Source of the DNA: Chloroflexota bacterium | Lineage (GTDB): Bacteria > Chloroflexota > Anaerolineae > UBA4142 | Assembly: GCA_016215025.1 (NCBI GenBank) | Contig: JACRMI010000168.1 | Location: 1 to 62,669 of the forward strand | DNA: 62,669 nt | Reading direction: 5' to 3' | Shown: piece after piece, positions 33,028 to 40,869 of the stretch | How the letters are laid out: each line of letters opens with the position of its first letter | Position numbering within the stretch: position 1 is the stretch's first letter | The notes under the pieces: model-generated | What the model was told of the DNA's origin: nothing | Seen by the model: the letters and a program-made list of their open reading frames with translations, nothing else | The model's database searches: none | Translations under genes and position numbers: made by a program

Positions 33028-34218
33028 ATGCCCAATGTTCCAATGTCTTGTCCTGATATCACAGATGTAGAAATATCCGCTGTAAATCAAGTATTGCAAA
33101 CACCATCGCTCAGTATCGGTCCCCAAATCGTCGCATTTGAAAAAGCCGTGGCAAGCTTTGTCGGCTCACGTCATGCGATAGGTATCAATTCCGGAACCAG
33201 TGGCTTGCATCTTGCAGTTATTGCGGCAGGCGTGCAGGAAAACGATTTGGTTATTACCACGCCATTTTCATTTATCGCCTCGGCGAATGTTGTTCTCTAT
33301 GAACGCGCAATCCCGATTTTTGTGGACGTTGATCCCAAGACGGGCAATATTGATCCCGTGCTTGTCGCGGAATGTGCAAATGATCTTTCGCAGGGCGATT
33401 CTGCCGCAAAAAAGTGGTTGCCGCCTTCGATCAGAAATCAGAAATCAGAAATCAGAAATCTCAAATGTCTCTTGCCTGTTCATGCCTACGGTCAGCCCGC
33501 CGATATGGACCCTATCCTGGCTGTAGCTCGACAGCACAATCTCTCTGTGATCGAAGATGCCTGCGAAGCGATTGGCGCTGAATACAAAGGATGCAAAGCC
33601 GGAACATTTAGCGATGCGGCCGTGTTTGCGTTTTATCCGAACAAGCAAGTGACGACCGGCGAAGGTGGCATGATCGTAACGAATCGCGATGATTGGGATG
33701 TGCTATTTCGTTCGCTACGAAATCAGGGGCGGGATGTGTTCGATGGATGGCTGAATCACACGCGCTTGGGGTACAACTATCGGCTGGACGAAATGAGCGC
33801 GGCGCTTGGCTTGGCGCAAATCCAACGTATCGACGAACTGCTCGCCAAGCGGGCGCAAGTGGCGCAATGGTACAATGAACGCCTGGCCAATCAAGAACTT
33901 GTGCAAGTACCGTACATCGCTCCAAACACAACTTGCATGAGTTGGTTCGTCTATGTAGTTCGAATCAAACCACCGGCTCAGCGTGAGCAAGTGCGTGGAC
34001 ATCTGGAAGCCCAGGGTATTCCGAGTCGCCCTTATTTTACCCCGATTCATTTACAGCCCTTTTACCGCGAGCGGTTTGGTTATCAACCTGGAGATTTTCC
34101 AGTGACGGAATATCTGGGCGATGTGTCGCTTGCTTTGCCGTTCTCCGGTGTGATGACGGAAACCCAAGTCGATTATGTCTGTGAATGTTTGCTTCGTTCT
34201 GTAAGATTAGCGCTCTAA
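33028..34218 (+). CDS. DegT/DnrJ/EryC1/StrS sugar aminotransferase with translated repeat
   Basis: 396 residues. GTSGLHLAVIAAG, TTPFSFIASANVVLYERA, VIEDACEAIGAEYKG and FAFYPNKQVTTGEGG (Schiff-base Lys in PNKQ) are the family motifs; the C-terminal NYRLDEMSAALGLAQ is also present. It fits a UDP-4-keto sugar aminotransferase (PglE-like) working with the membrane dehydratase in the next gene. About 15 residues near position 135-150 (IRNQKSEIRNLK) are encoded by a TCAGAAA heptamer array and are extra compared with the family. Confidence 0.92.
   Translation: MPNVPMSCPDITDVEISAVNQVLQTPSLSIGPQIVAFEKAVASFVGSRHAIGINSGTSGLHLAVIAAGVQENDLVITTPFSFIASANVVLYERAIPIFVDVDPKTGNIDPVLVAECANDLSQGDSAAKKWLPPSIRNQKSEIRNLKCLLPVHAYGQPADMDPILAVARQHNLSVIEDACEAIGAEYKGCKAGTFSDAAVFAFYPNKQVTTGEGGMIVTNRDDWDVLFRSLRNQGRDVFDGWLNHTRLGYNYRLDEMSAALGLAQIQRIDELLAKRAQVAQWYNERLANQELVQVPYIAPNTTCMSWFVYVVRIKPPAQREQVRGHLEAQGIPSRPYFTPIHLQPFYRERFGYQPGDFPVTEYLGDVSLALPFSGVMTETQVDYVCECLLRSVRLAL
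33430..33466 (+). repeat. Heptamer array TCAGAAA inside the aminotransferase gene
   Basis: Four perfect TCAGAAA units and a fifth, TCTCAAA, lie in frame in the aminotransferase gene. The translation is a 7-residue repeat, IRNQKSE then IRNLKCL. No inverted half is obvious nearby, unlike in other arrays of this window. Confidence 0.9.
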
Positions 34219-34249
34219 CCCGGTTGCTTCTTCGATGAAGGAGTCAAAA

Positions 34250-36256
34250 ATGAAACGATGGCGCGTTCTCTTCGCGGATCGAATGCTGCAGTTCTTGCCC
34301 CAATTACGCAATCGCTATTTCTTTGCCATTGATCTGGCCGCTTTTTGCATTGCACCGGTTGCGGCGGCGTGGATACGCACCGATGGTGTCCTAGGACAAA
34401 ATGGGGTTGACTCTCTAATCCGCTTATTCGGTGCGCTCGCGCTCTACATCTTGATCTCGTCGCTTGTCCGCTGGCCTATTTTTTATGGCTTGGGTCTGTA
34501 TTCACGTTATTGGCGCTACGCGAGTATCGACGAGCTAGGGCAAATCATCTTGGCAGTCCTGACTTCGAGCGTATTGCTCTTGTTGATATTTTTTGGTGTT
34601 CTTCGTCCATTCCTAGTGATCTTTGAAGATTTTCCTCGTTCGGTTCCCCTGCTCGATGGAGTATTTGTATTGCTTGCAGTCGGCGGCTCTCGTTTCAGCG
34701 TGCGCCTAGTAGAACAATTTATCAAGCGAATGCAACCGCGCCCAGCGGGACCCATCATGCGCGTGGTCATTTTTGGCGCAGGCAGTTCGGGGACCATGAT
34801 CGTCAAGGAAATGCAGAGCAACCCTCAGCTTGGTCTAGAGCCGGTCGTTTTTCTTGACGCTGATCGGAACAAGCAAGGCGCGATTATTCAAGGTATTCCC
34901 GTGGTGGGTGATCGTGCGGACCTGGCTAAGGTGATCGAGCGCTATGGCATTCAACAAGCGATCATTGCAATGCCAACTGCCTCCGGTAAAGCGATTCGCG
35001 AAATTACTCAATTATGCCAACAGCTCAATCTGCCAGTTAAAACAGTTCCCGGCGTCTTTGAATTATTGGATGGTAGTGTGACCGTCAATCAATTGCGTCC
35101 AGTCGATCTCAGCGATTTATTGCGGCGCGAGCCGGTGGTCATCGATGCGGTTGACGTGGCGCAAATGTTGCGGGGTAAACAAGTCCTAGTCACCGGGGCG
35201 GGTGGCTCGATCGGAAGTGAATTGTGTCGCCAGATCGCACGTTGCCAACCATCGAGTATGGTTTTGCTGGGTCATGGAGAGAATAGCGTCTTTGAAATCG
35301 CAAATGAGCAACGTCGTTTGACGCCATCTCTCCGAATTCATTCGGTGATTGCAGATATCCGCGACCTGACCCGTCTGAAATCCGTCTTTAGTGCTTTTGA
35401 ACCTGAGGTTGTGTTTCATGCCGCTGCGCACAAGCATGTTCCGCTGATGGAAGAGAATATCGAAGAAGCGGTCACCAATAATGTTTTGGGAACGCGCAAT
35501 GTATTGGATGCGTGCGTGGCTCATCGAGTTGCTCGCTTTGTTTTGATCTCGACGGACAAGGCAGTGAATCCGACGAGCGTGATGGGCGCGACAAAACGGA
35601 CAGCCGAGTTACTCTTACAGGATGTGGTGGCGCGGACTGGCTCGGCATACATGGCAGTTCGCTTTGGGAATGTGCTGGGTTCACGCGGAAGCGTTGTGCC
35701 ATTTTTCAAACAGCAGATCGCGCAGGGCGGTCCGATCACGATCACGCATCCCGATGTGCGCCGCTATTTCATGACCATTCCTGAAGCGGTGCAGTTGGTG
35801 TTGCAAGCGGCGACTTTGGGCAAGGGCGGTGAGATCTTTGTGCTCGACATGGGGGAGCCGATCAAGATCGTAGATATGGCGCGCGAACTCATTCGATTGA
35901 GTGGCTTGGAAGAAGGCAGAGATATTGACATTGTCTATACCGGTTTGCGCCCCGGCGAAAAGCTGTTCGAGGAATTGTTTCTGGGGAGCGAAGATTATTT
36001 GCGAACAAAACATTCCAAGATTTTTGTTGCGCGCAATCAAGCAAATTCTGTCGAACATGTCAGCGATCTAATCTGTGCCGCACAAGCAGGCAAGTCGGAT
36101 GAAGTCAGAAGCTTGTTGGCCAGAACTGTGCCGGAATATTGTCCGGGCATGGGGAGCCAGCCGTCTGCAATCAATCCGAATTTTTCACAGTTTCCGGGGA
36201 TCAATTTACCACCCATGATTGTCCGTCCTAGCGAATGGCGAGGTCAAGCTGACTAA
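34250..36256 (+). CDS. Membrane-bound nucleotide-sugar 4,6-dehydratase (CapD/PglF/FlaA1 type)
   Basis: 668 residues from the ATG at 34250, preceded by AAGGAG at 8 bases. Four membrane helices (about residues 14-130) are followed by a Rossmann CoA-binding-like domain (RVVIFGAGSSGTMIVKEM) and a C-terminal dehydratase: LVTGAGGSIGSELCRQIARC, VFHAAAHKHVPLMEENI, STDKAVNPTSVMGATKR and RFGNVLGSRGSVVPFF. It converts UDP-GlcNAc (or a related donor) to the 4-keto-6-deoxy sugar for the adjacent aminotransferase, the first step to bacillosamine-like sugars. Confidence 0.92.
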   Translation: MKRWRVLFADRMLQFLPQLRNRYFFAIDLAAFCIAPVAAAWIRTDGVLGQNGVDSLIRLFGALALYILISSLVRWPIFYGLGLYSRYWRYASIDELGQIILAVLTSSVLLLLIFFGVLRPFLVIFEDFPRSVPLLDGVFVLLAVGGSRFSVRLVEQFIKRMQPRPAGPIMRVVIFGAGSSGTMIVKEMQSNPQLGLEPVVFLDADRNKQGAIIQGIPVVGDRADLAKVIERYGIQQAIIAMPTASGKAIREITQLCQQLNLPVKTVPGVFELLDGSVTVNQLRPVDLSDLLRREPVVIDAVDVAQMLRGKQVLVTGAGGSIGSELCRQIARCQPSSMVLLGHGENSVFEIANEQRRLTPSLRIHSVIADIRDLTRLKSVFSAFEPEVVFHAAAHKHVPLMEENIEEAVTNNVLGTRNVLDACVAHRVARFVLISTDKAVNPTSVMGATKRTAELLLQDVVARTGSAYMAVRFGNVLGSRGSVVPFFKQQIAQGGPITITHPDVRRYFMTIPEAVQLVLQAATLGKGGEIFVLDMGEPIKIVDMARELIRLSGLEEGRDIDIVYTGLRPGEKLFEELFLGSEDYLRTKHSKIFVARNQANSVEHVSDLICAAQAGKSDEVRSLLARTVPEYCPGMGSQPSAINPNFSQFPGINLPPMIVRPSEWRGQAD

Positions 36257-36260
36257 CAAG

Positions 36261-37418
36261 ATGTCGCGATTGACTGTGTCCGAACAACGGCTGATCCATC
36301 TGATGCGGATTGGATTTGGCATTGTTGAAAAACCGTTTGAGCTTAAACCCATTACGGATGCAGCATGGGCAGAAACGGTTCGTCTTGCCGAAGAACACGA
36401 TGTTTCGGCTTGGCTCTATTTTGTTTTGAAAGACTCTGATAGTATAACGCAAATACCTCTTCAGGTAAGGGAGCATTTAAGAGCGGCTTTTTTGAAGCGC
36501 AGTGTGAATCTTCAGTTGCGTGAGGCACAGCTTGCACGTCTTCTTCCCCTATTGGTTCAAGACGGCATCAATCCGATCTTCCTCAAGGGTGCAGCGTTGG
36601 CGTATACGGTCTATCCAAATCCCATTTGTCGAGGGATGGGTGATTTGGATTTGTGGGTTACCGCAGATGAAATGCTGCGCGCGCAAGCAATTTTGGAGGC
36701 GATGGGATACCAGTGGCGCGATAAATCGGATCGCCCATTCGAGATTCAAAAACGTCTTGGCGGTGAAGTGCAACTCTTCGGCGGAAATATGATAGATGGA
36801 ATGATCGAGTTGCATTGGAGCGCATTCCCCGGCGAATGGATGTGGCGAACAGCCCATGTGGATGAGGAAGGAATTCGGAATCGTGCCCGACGGGGACAGT
36901 TGGGTCCACAATCCGTTTTGGTTTTTTCGCCTGAAGATACGCTTATTCAACTTGCCGCCCACTTTGCCATCTCGCATCAATTGGGTTCGCCTTGGTTGCG
37001 GGCGTTGCTTGATATGGCGCTCCTGATTCAGATGAACACGATCCAGTGGAACTGGGTCATACAGCGTGCTCACTCTTGGCGGCTGGCTAGTATGATGTAC
37101 CTCGTACTTTCACTCCTCCACGAATTGATCGGACAGCCGTCTAAGCAAATCCTAAACCAGCTTTCACCCGTACTTCCGCATCGGGCCATCATTGAGAGAA
37201 TGGCAAATCTAGCTAGCGTCGCGAAGAAGCGTGATATTAGGGGAGGACCAAGACGTTTCCTGTTTTTGTTGCTTATCATTGACCGTTGGCAAGATGTGTT
37301 GCGATTGTTAGGACGTGCGCTTTGGCCCGAGTCGGAATGGTTGCAGGCGCGCTATGGTCGCTCGGGTTTGGGTGTGCAATTGCAGCATTTGGCACATGCC
37401 GCGGTAGGTCGAATCTGA
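36261..37418 (+). CDS. Nucleotidyltransferase-fold protein (NTP_transf_5 type)
   Basis: 385 residues from the ATG at 36261; a TTG at 36219 in the same frame is possible, and no strong Shine-Dalgarno supports either. The catalytic core is FLKGAALAYTVYPNPICRGMGDLDLWV, with the GxGDxD acidic pair of the polymerase-beta-type nucleotidyltransferases. VQLFGGNMIDGMIELHW and FSPEDTLIQLAAHFAIS follow. Proteins of this type accompany HPr-kinase-like and PqqD-like proteins in polysaccharide and some peptide loci. The substrate is unknown. Confidence 0.82.
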   Translation: MSRLTVSEQRLIHLMRIGFGIVEKPFELKPITDAAWAETVRLAEEHDVSAWLYFVLKDSDSITQIPLQVREHLRAAFLKRSVNLQLREAQLARLLPLLVQDGINPIFLKGAALAYTVYPNPICRGMGDLDLWVTADEMLRAQAILEAMGYQWRDKSDRPFEIQKRLGGEVQLFGGNMIDGMIELHWSAFPGEWMWRTAHVDEEGIRNRARRGQLGPQSVLVFSPEDTLIQLAAHFAISHQLGSPWLRALLDMALLIQMNTIQWNWVIQRAHSWRLASMMYLVLSLLHELIGQPSKQILNQLSPVLPHRAIIERMANLASVAKKRDIRGGPRRFLFLLLIIDRWQDVLRLLGRALWPESEWLQARYGRSGLGVQLQHLAHAAVGRI

Positions 37419-37525
37419 GGTAGCACAGCATTCAATCGTGGACAATCAAATCTGCCACGGAAGCACACAGAACCACACTGAATTTTCCGCGAAATGTTGT
37501 CGATTTAAGTTGAGTTGAGAGATTG
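37419..37525 (+). repeat. Gap with decamer-like repeats
   Basis: The 107-base gap holds CGGAAGCACA and CAGAACCACA in tandem (about 37457-37478), a 10-base period like that seen at 49504-49567. No gene is seen here. Confidence 0.4.
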
Positions 37526-38869
37526 ATGGCATCCTTAGTAGCCGCTGTCCAACGGACGGCGGCTTGGATTGACCGGTGGCATTGGGTGGGGCTGATTCTG
37601 TCCGCGCCATTCTTGCTTTTTCCTAGTCCAAGCCGGTCATTGGCATTGTTAATCATTCCGGCGCTTTGGTTCATCGGTTTGACCGTTGGTACGGCACCGG
37701 TGCGGCGTACGCCGTTTAACCTCGTTCTTTTGCTGATGTTTCTTATGATCTTGATCAGTGAGTGGGCGACCTATGAATTGGCGTCTAGTCTTCCCAAGAT
37801 CGCAGGTATGGTGTTGGGGATTGGGTTATTCTTTGCACTCGTGCGAATCGGCGAATCGTTCCGGGCGTGGTGGATCGCATGTGGGATGCTGCTATTATCT
37901 GGAATTGGAATTGTTGGAATAGGACTTGTCGGTACAAACTTTGGAAATAAGCTTGACCTTCTCTCGCCGATTGTCTCGCAACTTGCGCCTCGCTTACGCG
38001 GAATCCCCGGCGTAGAATCGGGTATTTCGCCGAATGAAGTGGCTGGCACATTAGTTTGGTTATTGCCTTTATTCCTTACACTGACTGTGTCAAGTATTCG
38101 ATTGCGTTGGTCGATTGGCGCGATTGTTGGCTTGATGTGCGGAACGCTATTAATTTTTGCTGTTCTCGTGCTTACCCAATCCCGCGGCGGCTATTTGGGA
38201 ATTGCTTTTACCTTCTTGGGACTGTTGCTTTTTGTTACCCCGCGGCGGAAGCGTGGCGTTGCCCTTATCCTTGTGTTGATATTGATGGGGATAGGGCTGG
38301 CTGTTGCAATGACTCAACCCAGCTTGCTGACCGCTTTGGTCGCAAACAGCAATGCAAGCAATCCGACCGATCCAATCGCGGTCATCGAATCGGCGAATGG
38401 ACGGGTGGAAGTATGGTCGCGTGCGATTTACGGTATTCAAGATTTTCCATTCACCGGAATGGGAATGAATACATTTCGCAAGGTAATTACCGTACTATAT
38501 CCGCTATTTCTTGTTTCTCCCGATTATGATATTGCCCATGCACATAATGAATTTCTCCAAGCGGCGCTCGACCTGGGAATTCCTGGCATGATTGCGTTCA
38601 CCGCCTTGTATCTGGTGGCATTCTGGGTACTCGCCGAAATCTGGCGAGCGGCAAGCCAGTCGCCTAACGGTATGCTGTTGCGTGCGCTGTCACTCGGATT
38701 TGGAGGCGGCTTGGTCGCGCACATGGTCTACGGCATGACGGATGCAGTTGCGCTTGGCGCAAAACCCGGCTTTATCTTTTGGATGATGCTTGGGTTGATT
38801 GCTGCCTTGTACAACCAGGTGCGAACGGGGCGCATCACCGAATGGCAATTGGGAGCGCGGCATGATTGA
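37526..38869 (+). CDS. O-antigen polymerase/ligase-type membrane protein (second copy)
   Basis: 447 residues from the ATG at 37526. About twelve hydrophobic helices with the Wzy_C core GIPGVESGISPNEVAGTLVW, LTQSRGGYLGIAF, ANGRVEVWSRAIYGIQDFPFTGMGMNTF and YDIAHAHNEFLQAALDLGIPGMIAF, the last being the conserved loop of WaaL/Wzy proteins. With the first copy at 22768 the locus has both a putative polymerase and a putative ligase; which is which cannot be told. Confidence 0.88.
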   Translation: MASLVAAVQRTAAWIDRWHWVGLILSAPFLLFPSPSRSLALLIIPALWFIGLTVGTAPVRRTPFNLVLLLMFLMILISEWATYELASSLPKIAGMVLGIGLFFALVRIGESFRAWWIACGMLLLSGIGIVGIGLVGTNFGNKLDLLSPIVSQLAPRLRGIPGVESGISPNEVAGTLVWLLPLFLTLTVSSIRLRWSIGAIVGLMCGTLLIFAVLVLTQSRGGYLGIAFTFLGLLLFVTPRRKRGVALILVLILMGIGLAVAMTQPSLLTALVANSNASNPTDPIAVIESANGRVEVWSRAIYGIQDFPFTGMGMNTFRKVITVLYPLFLVSPDYDIAHAHNEFLQAALDLGIPGMIAFTALYLVAFWVLAEIWRAASQSPNGMLLRALSLGFGGGLVAHMVYGMTDAVALGAKPGFIFWMMLGLIAALYNQVRTGRITEWQLGARHD

Positions 38870-39146
38870 TTGGTTTGGCGTACTCAGTGCCGCTATTTGG
38901 ATTTTGGGACTGGCTCTGTTGCTTGCCACGATGAGTATTGCCTATTCGTCTGCGACAGATAAATCGTTGCTGGCTGTGCTGGGTAAGCAAAGTTATCGAT
39001 TGGCGTTGACCGTCGGCTTGGTTCTTTTTGCGTTAGGCATGATGCTATCCGTCGAAGCGTGGTGGGAACGGATCGGATGGTTATTGGTTATGGGGCTGGG
39101 ATTGTGGGATGGAGTTGCGGCATGGCGCATCTCGCGCGTGAAATAG
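38862..39146 (+). CDS. Small membrane protein
   Basis: 94 residues from the ATG at 38862, overlapping the preceding gene by 8 bases. Three hydrophobic helices (about residues 4-26, 45-63 and 68-86). No recognised family. Overlap suggests it is translated with the polymerase/ligase and may assist it. Confidence 0.65.
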   Translation: MIDWFGVLSAAIWILGLALLLATMSIAYSSATDKSLLAVLGKQSYRLALTVGLVLFALGMMLSVEAWWERIGWLLVMGLGLWDGVAAWRISRVK

Positions 39147-39168
39147 TTGGGAGACCCATGTCGTTTAT

Positions 39169-39197
39169 TCGACAAACTATCCCAGTCGCGGTATAAT
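39169..39197 (+). promoter_or_regulatory. Possible promoter upstream of the HprK-like gene
   Basis: TCGACA (39169-39174), a 17-base spacer, then a perfect TATAAT (39192-39197). The nearest downstream gene is the HPr-kinase-like gene at 39400, so the transcript would carry the dispersed repeat in its leader. Confidence 0.5.
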
Positions 39198-39257
39198 GCC
39201 GCGCGGTTGGGGTGCGTGAATATGAGAAGAAGCATTCGATTTTTGATTCAGCCCCAC

Positions 39258-39363
39258 TATACTGCCCACGGGCACTGATTGCGGTTTTGGAGTCGAGCGT
39301 TCACGCGGTTTCGTTGGCGTTCGCAGTGATCCGCTAATAGTGACCGAGGCGAGCATGGCTTGC
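39258..39363 (-). repeat. Dispersed repeat copy B
   Basis: Inverse copy of 9008-9137. It reads GCGGTTTTGGAGTCGAG, CGCGGTTTCGTTGGCGTTCG on the plus strand and lacks the nested 25-base block of copy A. It fills most of the gap between the small membrane protein and the HPr-kinase-like gene. Confidence 0.8.
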
Positions 39364-39399
39364 TTTAACAAAATTTTTTGAAATGGTTTGTATCTTCTA

Positions 39400-40221
39400 A
39401 TGACTAATTTCCCGGACAGTCAATTAACTATCTCCATCGCCGATTGGATCATTACGCTTGATCTCGTCCATTGTGATGACCCGATGCGCAATCGCATCAA
39501 CAAATGGTATAGCGCATTTGTGGTTTCGCCCAGCGCAGATGCAATGACCATCGATGTTAAGGTTGAAGTGGGACCGGAGTATATTCCATTCAAGGGCAAC
39601 AAGAGTTGGCAGATCAAGACTAGCACACAGAATGGACGGATCGAATTTGAATCGCATTTGGAGAAGGGTTGGTTCGATCGACAAGCCAAGCTTGGCCAAG
39701 TCGTTCTGCGTCCCAACGGCGATCTAGAAAACTATTTACGCGTTTTGTATGCGTGGTTTTGCGTCGATCATGGCTCGCTGTTGTTGCACTCGTGCGGCAT
39801 TATTCGCGATGGGCGCGGTTATGTGTTCTTCGGTCCTTCGGGCAATGGCAAGACTACGACGACCAGTCTCTCTGCGCCGTATACGATTCTGAGTGATGAT
39901 CTGGTCATCATCAAAAAAGTCGAAAACAGATTTCGCGTGTACGGCGTGCCGTTCCGCGGCGACTTGCCCGAAGCGCCGCGCACGAACGCATCGGCAGAGG
40001 TATGCGGCGTGTTTGCGTTGACGAAAGACAAGCGTCACTATTTGACGCCGCTGGTTTTGCCGGAGGCGGTTGCGCGCTTGGTGCAGTGTGTGCCATTCGT
40101 TATGACTCAGCCAGAGATCGTCAAACGTGTCACCGAAATTTGCACCGATTTGGCCAAGTCCGTTCCGTTGCAAATGCTTCATTTCCGAAAAGACAATGGT
40201 TTTTGGGAGATTATTCCATGA
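39400..40221 (+). CDS. HPr serine kinase-like protein
   Basis: 273 residues from the ATG at 39400. A perfect P-loop GYVFFGPSGNGKTTTT lies near residue 145-160, followed by LSDDLVIIKK, the arrangement of the HPr kinase/PEP carboxykinase nucleotide-binding fold. The HPr-binding region of true HprK is not evident. Such HprK-related proteins occur beside PqqD-like proteins in exopolysaccharide and peptide-modification loci. The PqqD gene overlaps its stop (ATGA), so the two products are probably made together. Confidence 0.82.
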   Translation: MTNFPDSQLTISIADWIITLDLVHCDDPMRNRINKWYSAFVVSPSADAMTIDVKVEVGPEYIPFKGNKSWQIKTSTQNGRIEFESHLEKGWFDRQAKLGQVVLRPNGDLENYLRVLYAWFCVDHGSLLLHSCGIIRDGRGYVFFGPSGNGKTTTTSLSAPYTILSDDLVIIKKVENRFRVYGVPFRGDLPEAPRTNASAEVCGVFALTKDKRHYLTPLVLPEAVARLVQCVPFVMTQPEIVKRVTEICTDLAKSVPLQMLHFRKDNGFWEIIP

Positions 40222-40505
40222 TCGATTGGTCGAAATATCCGGTTGCGCATGCTCAAGTTGCCTCGCGTATTGTCGATGGTACGGCGGTGATCGTTCTAGC
40301 CGATTCCGGCGAAGTGAGTATGCTGAACTCAGTTGGCACGCGCGTTTGGGAATTGGTCGATGGCAAACGCAGCGTGCGCGACATTGCGAATGCCATTATT
40401 GCAGAATATGACGTCGCAACGGAAACCGCCGAACGCGATGTGGCGTCGTTTATGCAGTTGTTGATCGATGCCAAAGCGGTGACGTTGCAAGATCAGCCAC
40501 GATAA
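40218..40505 (+). CDS. PqqD-like small chaperone
   Basis: 95 residues from the ATG at 40218, overlapping the kinase stop. The sequence VLADSGEVSMLNSVGTRVWELVDGKRSVRDIANAI-type core (a beta strand, LNSVGTRVWELVDG, then a winged helix) is the PqqD fold, which binds leader peptides in several RiPP pathways. No precursor peptide is recognised nearby, so its partner here is unknown. Confidence 0.82.
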   Translation: MIDWSKYPVAHAQVASRIVDGTAVIVLADSGEVSMLNSVGTRVWELVDGKRSVRDIANAIIAEYDVATETAERDVASFMQLLIDAKAVTLQDQPR

Positions 40506-40869
40506 ACTCCAATAACATTTTCGCTAGCATTATTTCTTTTGGAGGAGCCAATCAACTTGCCAGTCAATGGACGACGGCATGAACTTGACTCGGGAAACTG
40601 GATCGGGCTAGGCGCTGGTCAATCGTTTCAGAGGGTCTGCCTCTTTGGACTCAACTGGAACATTGTTTGTCGTCTCAAGTTAAACCTTGAGTGCCTCTTT
40701 GATTCTCGTCGTTTGTCTTTCCCCAGTAAACTAACAATCCAAAATAATTTGCGTTTCATAGGCTTGCGCCAACAAATGGCACAAGCCGTTTGCATATTGC
40801 TTTTCCTCCGCACGATACCTGCATCGTCGTTGACATGACGTAATCGATAATTCTCTTGAGGAGGAGTCT
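40506..40869 (+). other. Structured leader of the surface-protein gene, no clear gene
   Basis: 364 bases without convincing coding sequence. Three short hairpins occur in series: AGAGG/CCTCT (40630-40644), CTCAAG/CTTGAG (40674-40691) and GGCTTG-GCC/GGC-CAAGCC (40761-40787). GGAGGAG at about 40541 resembles a ribosome-binding site, but the frame after it (TTG, 94 codons) does not look like a protein. It may be a regulatory leader of the next gene. Confidence 0.4.

Noticed and set aside
25315..40505. Lasso-peptide biosynthesis cluster (asparagine-synthase-like, PqqD-like, HprK-like, nucleotidyltransferase)
   Set aside because: The asparagine synthase keeps its N-terminal Cys and complete glutaminase domain, it is 14 kb from the PqqD gene, and no transglutaminase-type leader peptidase or precursor is seen.
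40554..40838. Possible small gene after GGAGGAG, ahead of the surface protein, as precursor peptide for the PqqD-like protein
   Set aside because: It would need a TTG start, and the 94 residues lack a leader/core pattern and look like non-coding translation. The ribosome-site resemblance alone is not enough.
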